Assembly: GCA_030278955.1 (NCBI GenBank)
Contig: JAOANR010000014.1
Location: 39,941,453 to 40,005,452 of the forward strand
Length of the DNA: 64,000 nt
Direction of reading: 5' to 3'
Source: Hygrophila difformis
Lineage: Eukaryota; Streptophyta; Magnoliopsida; Lamiales; Acanthaceae
Shown: positions 47,121-58,000 of the stretch, in pieces
How the letters are laid out: each line of letters starts with the position of its first letter
How positions within the stretch are numbered: position 1 is the stretch's first letter
Notes under the pieces: model-generated
Database searches by the model: none
What the model was told of the DNA's origin: nothing
The model's input: the letters and a program-made list of their open reading frames with translations, nothing else
Program-made: the position numbers and the translations under genes

Positions 47121-47428
47121 TATTGCACGCGCGGCAATACATACATAAAATAAATTTTGGTTTAATTCTATAAATAAACTTTAATTCTTTTACATTTTTT
47201 AATTAAAATATTCTATGAATTATATAATTAAATGTAATGTTTTTTTTTTATAAATGAAATGTACATATATGTATTTTATACTACAAATATAACATTAACA
47301 AAATATTTTTTGGGACAAACTAAATACTCCTATTTATCTATACACAACTCATTACGGAGGATATGAAGTGAGATGACATGGGTACCTCTCCACCCACACC
47401 CTTAACCAAAGTCTCGCGGGGACATAGG

Positions 47429-47754
47429 TGTTGAGGTTGGTCATGGAAGCCATGAAGTGCAGCAGCAAGAGCAGCAGACTTACAAGCTTGGAGTTGGTTG
47501 AAGTCGCATTCGTCTTAGTTAAAGTTGCTTGAGTTTTATATAGTTTTAACTCAGGGGCTTTTGTGTAATTTCCTCTTATGTTGTTAGTCTAGGTAACGCG
47601 TGTTTGCGTTTTATCTGTTATATATAGGACTTCTTCCTCTTCTCTCTGTAACAGAACATTTTACACCTCTTTTGTTGCTAATGGAGAAGGCAGTTATTTA
47701 CTTTCTTGTCTCTCGTTCCATTCTGCTCAATTGTTAGATTGAGTGTTTTCTACA
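47429..47754 (+). repeat. 5' LTR of Copia 2
   Basis: 326 bp. By eye it differs from the 3' LTR by three substitutions and one 3-bp CAG repeat unit. A TATATATAGG motif near 47618 is the likely TATA box, followed by the CTTCTTCCTCTTCTCTCTG leader. Confidence 0.95.
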
Positions 47755-47766
47755 TGGTATCAGAGC
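47755..47766 (+). promoter_or_regulatory. Primer-binding site of Copia 2
   Basis: TGGTATCAGAGC directly after the LTR is complementary to the 3' end of initiator methionine tRNA and primes minus-strand DNA in most plant Copia elements. Confidence 0.92.
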
Positions 47767-49127
47767 ATTGATTGCTCACCGATCCTGATTTTTCATCTAT
47801 TTTGTTCATTTGCTTTTGTATCTGCGCTCGTATATGGCGATCGAAGAGGATGTCGAAGAAACTCCAATCAAGGCAACTCCAGCCACAAAAGCTTTGGTTT
47901 CGACCTGTAAGGAGCTGGCTCTGTCATCTGCAGACCAACCTAACCTCCAATTGACTCAAATCAAGCTCGACGGATCCAATTGGACGTCCTGGAGAATTGA
48001 GGTTCATACCGCACTGCGTATCAAAGCTAAGTTGAAATTCATCCTTGGTACTTTTCCTGGTCCTGATGGATCTGATCCTACGTTTGAAGACTGGGGGTGT
48101 GCAGATAGTCTGATACTCACTTGGTTACGAAACTCTATTATTCCTGAGATATCTAGGCAATTTGTTCATACAGCTACTAGTCGTGCACTATGGTCTGACT
48201 TAGAGGATTGTTATGGTCAGCTGAGTGGTCCTCAAATTTTATCTCTGAGGAAGAAAGTCATTAACCTTACACAAGGGAATCGTAGTGTTACTGCTTACTA
48301 TGGTGAACTTAAAATGAATTGGAGCGACTATAGAGCTTTAGATCCCTTTCCTGACTGCAGCCTTGAAACCTTGAAAGTTCTGATGCAAACTGATGAGAAG
48401 CACTTTTTACTGCAATTTCTAATGGGACTGAATGATGACTATGCACATGTTTGTAATCAAATATTGTTAATGAATCCTCTACCTTCGGCTGGTAAAGCTT
48501 TTGGCATGGTGACCAGTGTGGAAGCTCAGAAAGGAATTCAAGGAGGAATAGGATCTATTGAGACTAATTCTGGATTTGCCTTGGCTATTCCTGATAAAGC
48601 AGGCAATGACAGATCCTTAAGTGACAAGTGCCCTATGTGCACCTACTGCAAAAAGACAGGCCATACCAAGGAGAAATGTTTTCAGCTTGCTAACAAGTCT
48701 GCATATTGTGATCATTGCAAAAGAAAGGGTCACTCGAGGGCCAACTGCTTTCAGCTGACTGGAGTGGTACCAGATTGGTACAAGGCTCTTGGAGATAAAG
48801 GAAAAGGAAAAGGATTTGCTGCAGCTATGGTGTCTCAGTCTTCTTGTAATTCCAATGCAGAAGGAACCACCACAGCTACCACTCAGAGCTCATCAGCAGA
48901 TTTTGAACCCTCAAAGACTAACAAACTCCTTGAAGAGTTGATCAAGGAACTTGCTAAGAACAAAGGAGGAGCCAGCATTACTACACCCTTCGATTTCGCT
49001 GGAGGACTCTTTGATTTTGCAGGTAGCTCTCTTACCCTTGAATCTTTTCTTTTGGGTACTAAGTGGATCCTTGATTCTGGAGCCAGTTGCAATTTTTGTT
49101 CTAATGTGTCCCTTCTAGTTGACCCTC

Positions 49128-49627
49128 NNNNNNNNNNNNNNNNNNNNNNNNNNNNNNNNNNNNNNNNNNNNNNNNNNNNNNNNNNNNNNNNNNNNNNNNN
49201 NNNNNNNNNNNNNNNNNNNNNNNNNNNNNNNNNNNNNNNNNNNNNNNNNNNNNNNNNNNNNNNNNNNNNNNNNNNNNNNNNNNNNNNNNNNNNNNNNNNN
49301 NNNNNNNNNNNNNNNNNNNNNNNNNNNNNNNNNNNNNNNNNNNNNNNNNNNNNNNNNNNNNNNNNNNNNNNNNNNNNNNNNNNNNNNNNNNNNNNNNNNN
49401 NNNNNNNNNNNNNNNNNNNNNNNNNNNNNNNNNNNNNNNNNNNNNNNNNNNNNNNNNNNNNNNNNNNNNNNNNNNNNNNNNNNNNNNNNNNNNNNNNNNN
49501 NNNNNNNNNNNNNNNNNNNNNNNNNNNNNNNNNNNNNNNNNNNNNNNNNNNNNNNNNNNNNNNNNNNNNNNNNNNNNNNNNNNNNNNNNNNNNNNNNNNN
49601 NNNNNNNNNNNNNNNNNNNNNNNNNNN
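49128..49627. other. Assembly gap, exactly 500 N
   Basis: Five hundred N between the protease DSG motif and the pre-integrase region. In Copia proteins these parts are normally only a few tens of residues apart, so the true missing length is probably far below 500 bp. The flanking frames agree only if the real length is a multiple of three. Confidence 0.97.
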
Positions 49628-52600
49628 AGCCTTTGAAAGCTTTCCACCCTATCATGCTGCCAGATGGCAATATCAAATCCCCTTCGCATGTTGGATCTGT
49701 GAAGTTGGGTAATGGCCTCCTGGTGCCTAATGTTTACTATGTACCAGGAGTCATCTTGAATCTTCTCTCTATAAGTCAAATGACACTTGACCTGCATTGC
49801 ATAGCAGTGTTTGATCCTACATCTTGTGCACTGCAGGACCAGAAAACTAAAGATACTCTTCTCACAGGCACATTGATGCATAAACTCTACATCACTAGTT
49901 GTAAGAGCTCCATGCCTCACTCTGTCAACTCTACTCTATCATGTGATTTGAATTCTATTGTTGATTGGCATAATAAATTAGGTCATCCTTCTTCCAAGGT
50001 TATGACTCGTCTAGGTTTTATTACTAATGATTCCAGTACTATTCCCTGTGACATCTGTATTACTTCTAAGATTCACAGAATGCCTTTTTCTTCTAGTGCT
50101 TCTCATGCTTCCAATAACTTTGATTTGATACATTGTGATTTGTGGGGACCTTTCACCCCCTTAGATAAAGATCATTACAGATATATGTTGACTATTGTTG
50201 ATGACTCATCTAGAGCTACTTGGCTATATCTTGTAAGATTCAAATCTGATACATCTTTGGTGCTGTCCCAGTTCTTTGCTTATATAAAAACTTAATATAA
50301 TGCCAATGTTAAAATTCTGAGGTCTGACAATGGCTCAGAATTCTGCAATAAATATTGTGCTTCCTTGTTCCATAAACTTGGTATCATACACCAAACTTCT
50401 TGCATCTATACCCCTCAACAAAATGGAAGGGTAGAAAGGAAACATAGGCATCTTACCCAAGTAGCTAGAAACCTGTTATTGACTTCTGGGGTACCTAAAA
50501 TCTATTGGGGGGATGCCATGCTTACTTCAGCCTACCTCATTAATCGATTGCCTACTAGAGTGCTTGACTGGAAATCCCCCTATGAACTCTTGATATGACA
50601 CAAACCTAATTTATCATCCCTCCACACTTTTGGTTGTCTGGTATACATGAAACTCCCATCTCCTCATTCTGGAAAACTTGATCCAAAGGGTATTAAAGGA
50701 GTGTATTTAGGCCCTGCTGCTACTCAGAAAGGTTACAAAGTCTTAGACATAACCTCCAAGAAAATTCATATTTCTAGAGATGTCTTGTTCTTTGACAGGT
50801 TATTTCCCTTCAAAGAACCATCTCCCTCACTTACACCCCTTACCCATACACTACCCTCATCTTGTAATTCCACTGAGTTGCCCACTGCCACTCAGTATTA
50901 TAGAGCCTCCCCTGAAGTTCCCACTGAACTTCAGAATAATGTGCACTCACCTTTGGTCCCCACTGAACCATCGAGCCAATCCCCTATCATCAACTCTTCT
51001 GTTTCTCCCACTGAGACACAGACCTCAAACAGCTCTCATGAAGTATCATGTGATGCTTCTACCTCTGTTACACCATCCCCTATGGTGCAACCTCCTTCAA
51101 TTGTTTTGAACACAGATGCTTCTTCACCTCCAGTGTCAATTGCTCCACAAAGGCCCAGAAGGGAGATAAGGAAACCTGCTTGGATGAAAGATTTTGTTCG
51201 CTCTTCAGTTTTGGAAGAGGACTTTGTTCCCAATTCTTACAATCAAGCCCATGGGATTGATCATTGGGACAAGGCCATTGAAGCTGAACTGAATGCTCTA
51301 TTGAACAATGATACTTGGGAGCTCACCTCTCTACCTCCTGGCAAACGACCTATTGGGTGCAAATGGGTCTTTCGAATCAAGTACAATCCAGATGGTAGTG
51401 TCAACAAGCATAAGGCAAGACTAGTAGCTAAGGGGTTTCATCAAAAGTATGGAGAAGACTTCAATGATTCCTTTGCTTCTGTTGCAAAGACTGTTAGTGT
51501 ACGACTTTTGTTTGCCCTTGCAGCATCATTCAAATGGTCCATCTTCCAGCTTGATGTCAACAATGCTTTTCTCCATGGCAGTCTTGAGGAAGACATCTAC
51601 ATGCAATGTCCTCAAGGTCTCTCATCCACCTCTGGACAGGTCTGCAAACTTAAAAGGTCACTCTATGGACTCAAGCAGACACCTAGATAATGGTATGGTG
51701 CATTATCTAATTTTCTCAAGGACTGTGGCTACAAACCTACATATAGTGATCAGTGCATCTTTTTGAAATTCACTCCATCTGGTATTGTGATCCTTATTGT
51801 TTATGTCGATGACATATTACTTACTGGTGATGATGTTGCTGAAATCCAGTCCATAAAACTCCTCTTGCATCAGAAATTCACCATCAAAGATCTTGGGAAG
51901 GCTGCATATTTTCTTGGGTTGAAGATTAATGCTTCTGATACTGGATACTCTATCAATCAGTGTAAATATGCTACTGACCTCCTGGAAGAAGTAGATTTTC
52001 CTTCCAACCCTAAAGCTCATGTTCCTTGCACTCCTCATAAAACTCTTGGCACTGATGGCCCCCTGTTTGCAGATCCTTATCTCTACAGAAGAACAGTCGG
52101 TAAACTTCTCTACCTTGGGTTTTCTAGACCTGATATTTGTTATGCTGTTCAGCAGCTTAGCCAATATATGCAAGCTCCTACAACTCTTCATTGGCAAGCT
52201 GTAGTACATATGCTCCAGTATCTTCAGAACAACCCACATATTGGCTTGTTCTATCCTTATGGTTTGCCCTTAGATTTGAAAGGTTATTGTGATGCCGATT
52301 GGGGCAATTGTCCAGTGAGTCGAAAGTCTCTTACTGGGTATTGTGTTTTTCTTGGAGGTTCACTCGTTGCCTGGAAAACCAAGAAACAAAATTTTGTGTC
52401 CAAAAGCTCTACTGAAGCTGAGTACAGAAGCTTAGGAGCAGTGGCTTCAGAAATGCTTTGGATTGGATCCTTGTTCTCTGAATTGAAATTGTCTCTACCT
52501 CGTCCTTTCCCGATTTATTGTGACAATGCCTCCGCCATTCAGCTGGTCAAGAATCCTCTCCACCATGAAAGAACCAAGCACATCGATATAGGATGTCTTT

Positions 52601-52746
52601 ATGTTCGAGATTACTATCAACAAAGGTATATTGATCCTATCTTTGTTCCCTCTCCACAGCAGCTAGCGGATGTTTTCACTAAGGGTCTATCTCCCAAGGT
52701 CTTTCTCTCGTTTTGTTCCAAGTTGAAACTTTGGCAAGTTTCATCT

Positions 52747-52757
52747 TGCGGGGGGGA
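52747..52757 (+). promoter_or_regulatory. Polypurine tract of Copia 2
   Basis: TTGCGGGGGGGA just before the 3' LTR is the expected plus-strand primer. Confidence 0.8.
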
Positions 52758-53086
52758 TGTTGAGGTTGGTCATGGAAGCCATGAAGTGCAGCAGCAGCAA
52801 GAGCAGCAGACTTACAAGCTTGGAGTTGGTTGAAGTCGCATTCGTCTTAGTTAAAGTTGCGTGAGTTTTATATAGTTGTAACTCAGGGGCTTTTGTGTAA
52901 TTTCCTCTTATGTTGTTAGTCTAGGTAACGCGTGTTTGTGTTTTATCTGTTATATATAGGACTTCTTCCTCTTCTCTCTGTAACAGAACATTTTACACCT
53001 CTTTTGTTGCTAATGGAGAAGGCAGTTATTTACTTTCTTGTCTCTCGTTCCATTCTGCTCAATTGTTAGATTGAGTGTTTTCTACA
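52758..53086 (+). repeat. 3' LTR of Copia 2
   Basis: 329 bp, one CAG unit longer than the 5' LTR and otherwise about 99% identical by eye. Confidence 0.95.
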
Positions 53087-53091
53087 ATAGG

Positions 53092-53468
53092 CCGATCTAA
53101 GAAGAAGGATACGATAGCAAAAGATATCTTTCAAATTAATTAAATTGTTATTTTAAGGTTTTTTTTTTTGGCTTGATTTGGCTTTGTGCAACAACGAACT
53201 GAATTTTTGTAGTGATACCACTAGGATCAAGTATAACATAGTTTTTTTTTAAATATTTTTTTTTTCTATTTTAACTACCATTCTAGATTCTAACCTAGGT
53301 AGCTTCCATTAATTTTGTGATACCACTAAATAAAATGTTGCGCAGGGACGAGCCTAACTCGGTATGGATCGGACATAGGACACTTAGAGAGAGAGGGCGG
53401 TACGATGGGCCCCCTTATGGGGCACACGTTACCTTGATTCAGATTAGTCTGCCTAGTGGAGTGAGATG

Positions 53469-53537
<69 letters not shown>

Positions 53538-53838
53538 CCTCATTTGTGCAGTTTTTAACCCATTGTTGTTATGGGTCGGGTTAAATTGTTTAAGGAAATC
53601 CATGCACGAAATTAAAAGGCAATAATGGCGTATACTACTCACTCCTATGGAAATTGAGAGATAATATTGTTGCATGGTGATGGTGATCCATAATCCAGGC
53701 TGATCGATCGATCAGGTGCTGCTTAATTCTGCACCATGTATATCTGTCTGAATACTACATAATACACTACTACTGAATTGTAGTACTACTACTGCCACAG
53801 AAGAAGAAGACGGGGATGGATCAGTAGTCATAACGTAG
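53092..53838. other. Non-coding DNA with AAT microsatellite
   Basis: Contains T runs (53160-53170, 53244-53268) and the AAT repeat at 53468-53536. No gene seen. Confidence 0.55.
53468..53536. repeat. AAT microsatellite (about 23 units)
   Basis: Perfect ATA/AAT repeat of 69 bp. Confidence 0.96.
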
Positions 53839-54582
53839 TACTCACTCCGTCCCACGAAGTTTGAACCCTATTCCTTTTTGGGGTGTCCCACGAAGTTTGA
53901 ACCCTTTCCGTTTTTAGAAAAATTAAATTAATACTCCCTCCGTCCCAGGCAAGATGTCTGGTTTGACTTTTTGGCACTGTTCATTATTTAACTTTGACTC
54001 AATATTATTCCAAATATATATTTGAAAAAAAATAGACGAGTTGGGTCTTGTTAGAATCGTATAATCATGTAGTTTTATACTATATATTTTACATAATTTT
54101 TTGTTGTACATATTTTGAGATATTAACGATTGAAAATGTGCATTGGATTGTGTGCAGAAATGAAACAAGACATCTTAAATGGGACAGAGGGAGTATAAGT
54201 TTGATTAGAATCTTAATTATTGTCAAATCCCATTAAAAATACTTACTTTTACTATTCTGCACAAATTCCAATGCATTATTACTTTCCTACACAAAGTCCC
54301 TTATATTTCTTTAACTCTTAATATTACAAAATTGATACAAATAAAAATTGTATAAAATATATATTCTAAAACTACACGATTAGACGATTCTAACAAGACC
54401 ACATTTGAATATTTTTCTCAAATTACATCACTACGATAATATTAAGTCAAAGTTAAACAATAAACAATATCAAAATTCATTATAATCTTAAACACAAATA
54501 CACACACCACTTTAACTACTAAACTCCACTACCTAAATTACCGTGCCCAAAAGAAAGGCTTCAATCTTCGCGGGACGGAGTA
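53839..54582. mobile_element. Stowaway-like MITE split by a second MITE
   Basis: TA-bounded. Left TACTCACTCCGTCCCACGAAG and right (reversed) TACTCCGTCCCGCGAAG form TIRs, both followed by TTTGAA/ATTGAA. The element is interrupted at 53932-54195. In its right half ATTAGACGATTCTAACAAG is a further module copy. Confidence 0.75.
53932..54195. mobile_element. Stowaway-like MITE with shared inner module, nested
   Basis: TA-bounded, 264 bp. Left TACTCCCTCCGTCCCAGGCA and right (reversed) TACTCCCTCTGTCCCATTTA, both followed by AGATGTC. Inside are TTGTTAGAATCGTATAATC and GTGCATTGGATTGTGTGC. It lies inside the MITE at 53839-54582, so it is the younger of the two. Confidence 0.87.
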
Positions 54583-54968
54583 TGATGTATGCCTGCTACA
54601 CACGTACGTACAATTAAAATACTAGTACTACTACTGCTGCTGCTGTCTACCACTGTAGTACATCATTTGTGGGCATGGAATTGTAACTCAAGACTCTACT
54701 CAACTGTTCTGAATTACTACTACTAATAAAATGTTTTTGTACGTGTTCAATATGTAAATACTAGTAATTCACGAATTCGATGCCCTACCTACCTACCTAG
54801 CTCATACATACATGCAAGGCCAGGCCAGGCCAGGGGGCTACCCATTCTCCCATTTATTCTGCAATTCTGCACCCACCCACCTACTAATACTTTAATTAGT
54901 ATTTAATTATGTTCATCCATTATGCAGTATTATTACTTGTTAATAATATTATTAATTAAGAGACAATC
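54583..54968. other. Non-coding DNA left of the intact LINE
   Basis: Short CTACCTACCTAC and GGCCAGGCCAGGCCAGG repeats (54785-54834). No gene seen. Confidence 0.55.
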
Positions 54969-55017
54969 CATAGCATACTTTCTTTTTTTTTCGGGAAAAA
55001 GGAGGGCCGAAGCCATT

Positions 55018-58000
55018 TTATTGGAGGACTTGCCTCAAATGGGAAAACCCAATCAAATCATAAGCTAGAGCATTACAAATACAATCCGGGGGCCGGGGAA
55101 GATGCTCAACACTAAGGGACCAATGCCTATCTCTAATAAGAAGATCAGCCACCTCATTGGCCTCACGAGGAATAAAAGAGAACTTAAGATCCCAATTATG
55201 AGTTTTGAGATCTCGGATCTTAGAGAAAACAGGAGCAGCAGGACCTACAACTTCATCATTATTGTTAAGAAACTCCACCACCTGAGCGTTGTCCGATTCC
55301 ACAATCAATTTCATGATACCTAACTCCCAAGCCTCCTGAAGACAAAAGAGAATAGCCCAAGCTTCGGTATGAAAAGGATCAACAGAATTAACCTTGGCTC
55401 GAATACCCCCCAACCATACACCGTTGCTATCGCGGATCACAGCACCACATCTGCTACCAGACGTGCCAAAGCTACCATCACAATTCCCTTTAGCCCAACC
55501 ATTGGGAGGAGGAGTCCAGCTGATACGTTCCAATCTCCAGGAAGATCTACCCAATCTGCAGGTCGACTCTTGCGCCATATCATACTGGTCCTTAAGGCGA
55601 ATAATGACAGAATGCAGCTGATGCCAATTAATAGACTTGTGAGCGTAGAGTTCCTGGCATCTCGCCTTCCAAATAAACCAGGCTCCAAAGGCAAAAAGAG
55701 AAGCGGTCTCAGAACCCACATGAACTGGTTGATGAGAGATGATCCAATCACAGATTGGAAGGGTCCAAAATCTATCGGAAGACAGAACTCCCAACCTTAA
55801 CCAAACCAGGGACGAATCAGGACAATCCCGCAACACGTGGATAATGGACTCAACCACGCCACATTTCGAGCACAGATCATCATCAACAATGCGCCTGCGA
55901 CGAAGCTCCAACCGAGTAGGAAGACGATTATTCATGCAAAGCCAAAGGAAAGCCCGAGTTCTCTGCAAGCAAGGCCAACGCCAAATAGACTTCCATATAC
56001 TCCTATTGGGGGAGGGATTATTGAAGGACGGATCCAGGGCCAGACGTGCACTACGGACTGAAAAGAGACCTCTCGGAGAAGGAATCCAAATCGGCCGATC
56101 CGGAACACTCGGAGATATGGAAAGTGGAATGATAAGCTTCACCAACTCCCAAGGAAGGCAGCCAACGATCTCATGCAGATTCCAAGAACCCTGGGAATAA
56201 TAAGACTCCACCGAACGCAGCAGCTCCTCCGCACTCAGAATTCTGGAAGCATAGTCCTGCAAAACAATGTCGGAATTAATCCACTTGTCACTCCAAAAGA
56301 GAATAGACGAACCATCTCCCAGACGCCAAGCAACCATGGAGTAAAAGGTTGGCCAAATGGAGAGGATATCTCTAGCAAAATAAGACATAGACTGGGGTTT
56401 TTGTTTAAACGTATGAAAAGCCCAGCCATAGCGCTTTTTGAGCAAAGAAGTCCAGGTCGTAGAACGCGTAAGGAGACTCCAACAACACTTCATCAAAAGG
56501 GCATTGTTGAGGCTTGAAAGATTAAATATCCCCAAACCCCCTTGGTCCACTTGTTTAGTAACAAAGTCCCAAGCCAGAAGATGAATTTTTCTAGAGTTAC
56601 AAGTAGATCCCCACAAAAAATTACGACAAATGCTCTCCATTTCCAATATAATTCGACGAGGAATCTTCATAACTTGCATGGTATACATGCAAAGGGATTG
56701 AAGAACGGACTTGGTAAGAGTTAGTCTCCCTGCAAAACTGAGAAATCTACAGGACCAGGAATTAAGTTTAGATCTCATGTTATCAAGAAGAAAGTGAAAA
56801 TGAGAAGAGGACCGTTTTCCAGGAAAAATAGGAATGCCTAGATAAGATCCCAGGCTAGAAGAGCTACTAATACCAAGCACCCGCTCAATGTCATGGCGAG
56901 TAGATCGCGAGACAGCATTGCCAAAAAGAATTTTGGATTTGCTGGTGTTGATAACCAGACCCGACTCCTGCCCAAACAAGGAAAGAATATGATTAATAAT
57001 AGTAGCTTGATCAGTAGAGGCTCTAGCAAAAAGGAGTATATCATCAGCAAAGAAAATAAATGGAATTTGGAGACTCCCTTTATCCCACTGAATAGGATGC
57101 CAATAACCCGAGTGGACAGCCTGATTGATCATAGTGGCAAGGCGCTCCATGCATAAGATAAAAAGATAGGGAGAAATGGGATCTCCTTGCCGTACACCAC
57201 GGGAAGGATGAAAAGGATGAGAAGGAAACCCATTCCAAATAACTTGGAAAGAAGGGGACTCTACACACTTCATAATAGCATCACGAAAAGGCTGAGGAAA
57301 ACCGGCCAGTATTAAAGTATCTCGAAGATAGCTCCATCTCAACTTATCATACGCTTTCTCCAAATCAAGTTTGATCATCATATACCCCGGTTTAGCAGTA
57401 GATTTATCGAGAAAATGAACCACCTCATTACAAATAATGATATTATCCTGAATCACTCTCCCTTTAACAAAACTTGCTTGACCAGGAGAAATAATATTGG
57501 GCATGATCAGAGACAACCTATTAGCAAGAGCTTTGGTGAAAATCTTATAAACAACGTTGCACAGGCTAATGGGGCGAAATTGAGTCACAGAAGTAGGATT
57601 GGACACTTTAGCAATAAGAACAATAAGAGACTGATTGACAGAAGCAATAGACTCTCGACCCTTGAAACACTCCTGAAGAAAACTAGTGACCGCAGGACCC
57701 ACACATTTCCAATTATGATGATAAAAGGAAGCATGAAGACCATCCGGGCCAGGTGCTTTGAGAGGAGCCATACTATGCACAGCATTCCAAATTTCTTCCT
57801 TAGACATGTCAGCAGCAAGTGAGACAGCCTCCAAGTCAGTAACACGAGGGAAATTAACACAAAAATGATGATGAAAAGAAGACAAATTAGATGTCTCAGA
57901 ATAGAGATCCTGAAAGAAGCTAGTAACCATAGCATGGATAGACAAAGGATCACTGAAAAGATTGCCAGAATGATCCTTCAAAACTGAAAACATCTTCTTT

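Larger units (their letters stand above)
47834..52833 (+). pseudogene. Copia gag-pol polyprotein with three stops and a gap
   Basis: ATG at 47834 (MAIEEDVEETP) opens gag of the UBN2 type (LDGSNWTSWRIEVHTALR). Two CCHC knuckles follow (CTYCKKTGHTKEKC near 48635, CDHCKRKGHSRANC near 48710), then protease WILDSGASCNFC, just before the N run at 49128-49627. After the gap come the pre-integrase region (DWHNKLGHPSSKVM), integrase (IVDDSSRATWLYLV, SDNGSEF, YTPQQNGRVERKHR), reverse transcriptase ([32 protein letters not shown]) and RNase H (CDADWGNCPVSRKSLTGY, SKSSTEAEYRSLG). Stops in the same frame are TAA at 50293, TGA at 50596 and TAA at 51688. Each fits a single C-to-T change (Gln, Arg and Gln codons in relatives). 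The final frame runs through the polypurine tract into the 3' LTR. Confidence 0.95.
47424..53091 (+). mobile_element. Copia LTR retrotransposon 2, young insertion
   Basis: ATAGG at 47424-47428 and 53087-53091 is the target duplication. LTRs (47429-47754 and 52758-53086) are TGTTGAGG to TTCTACA and nearly identical. TGGTATCAGAGC follows the 5' LTR as the initiator-Met primer site, and a G-rich polypurine tract precedes the 3' LTR. One open frame spans gag to RNase H apart from three stops and an assembly gap of 500 N. Confidence 0.96.

Noticed and set aside
48883..49920. Long frames on both strands across 49128-49627
   Set aside because: They are artefacts of reading through 500 N.
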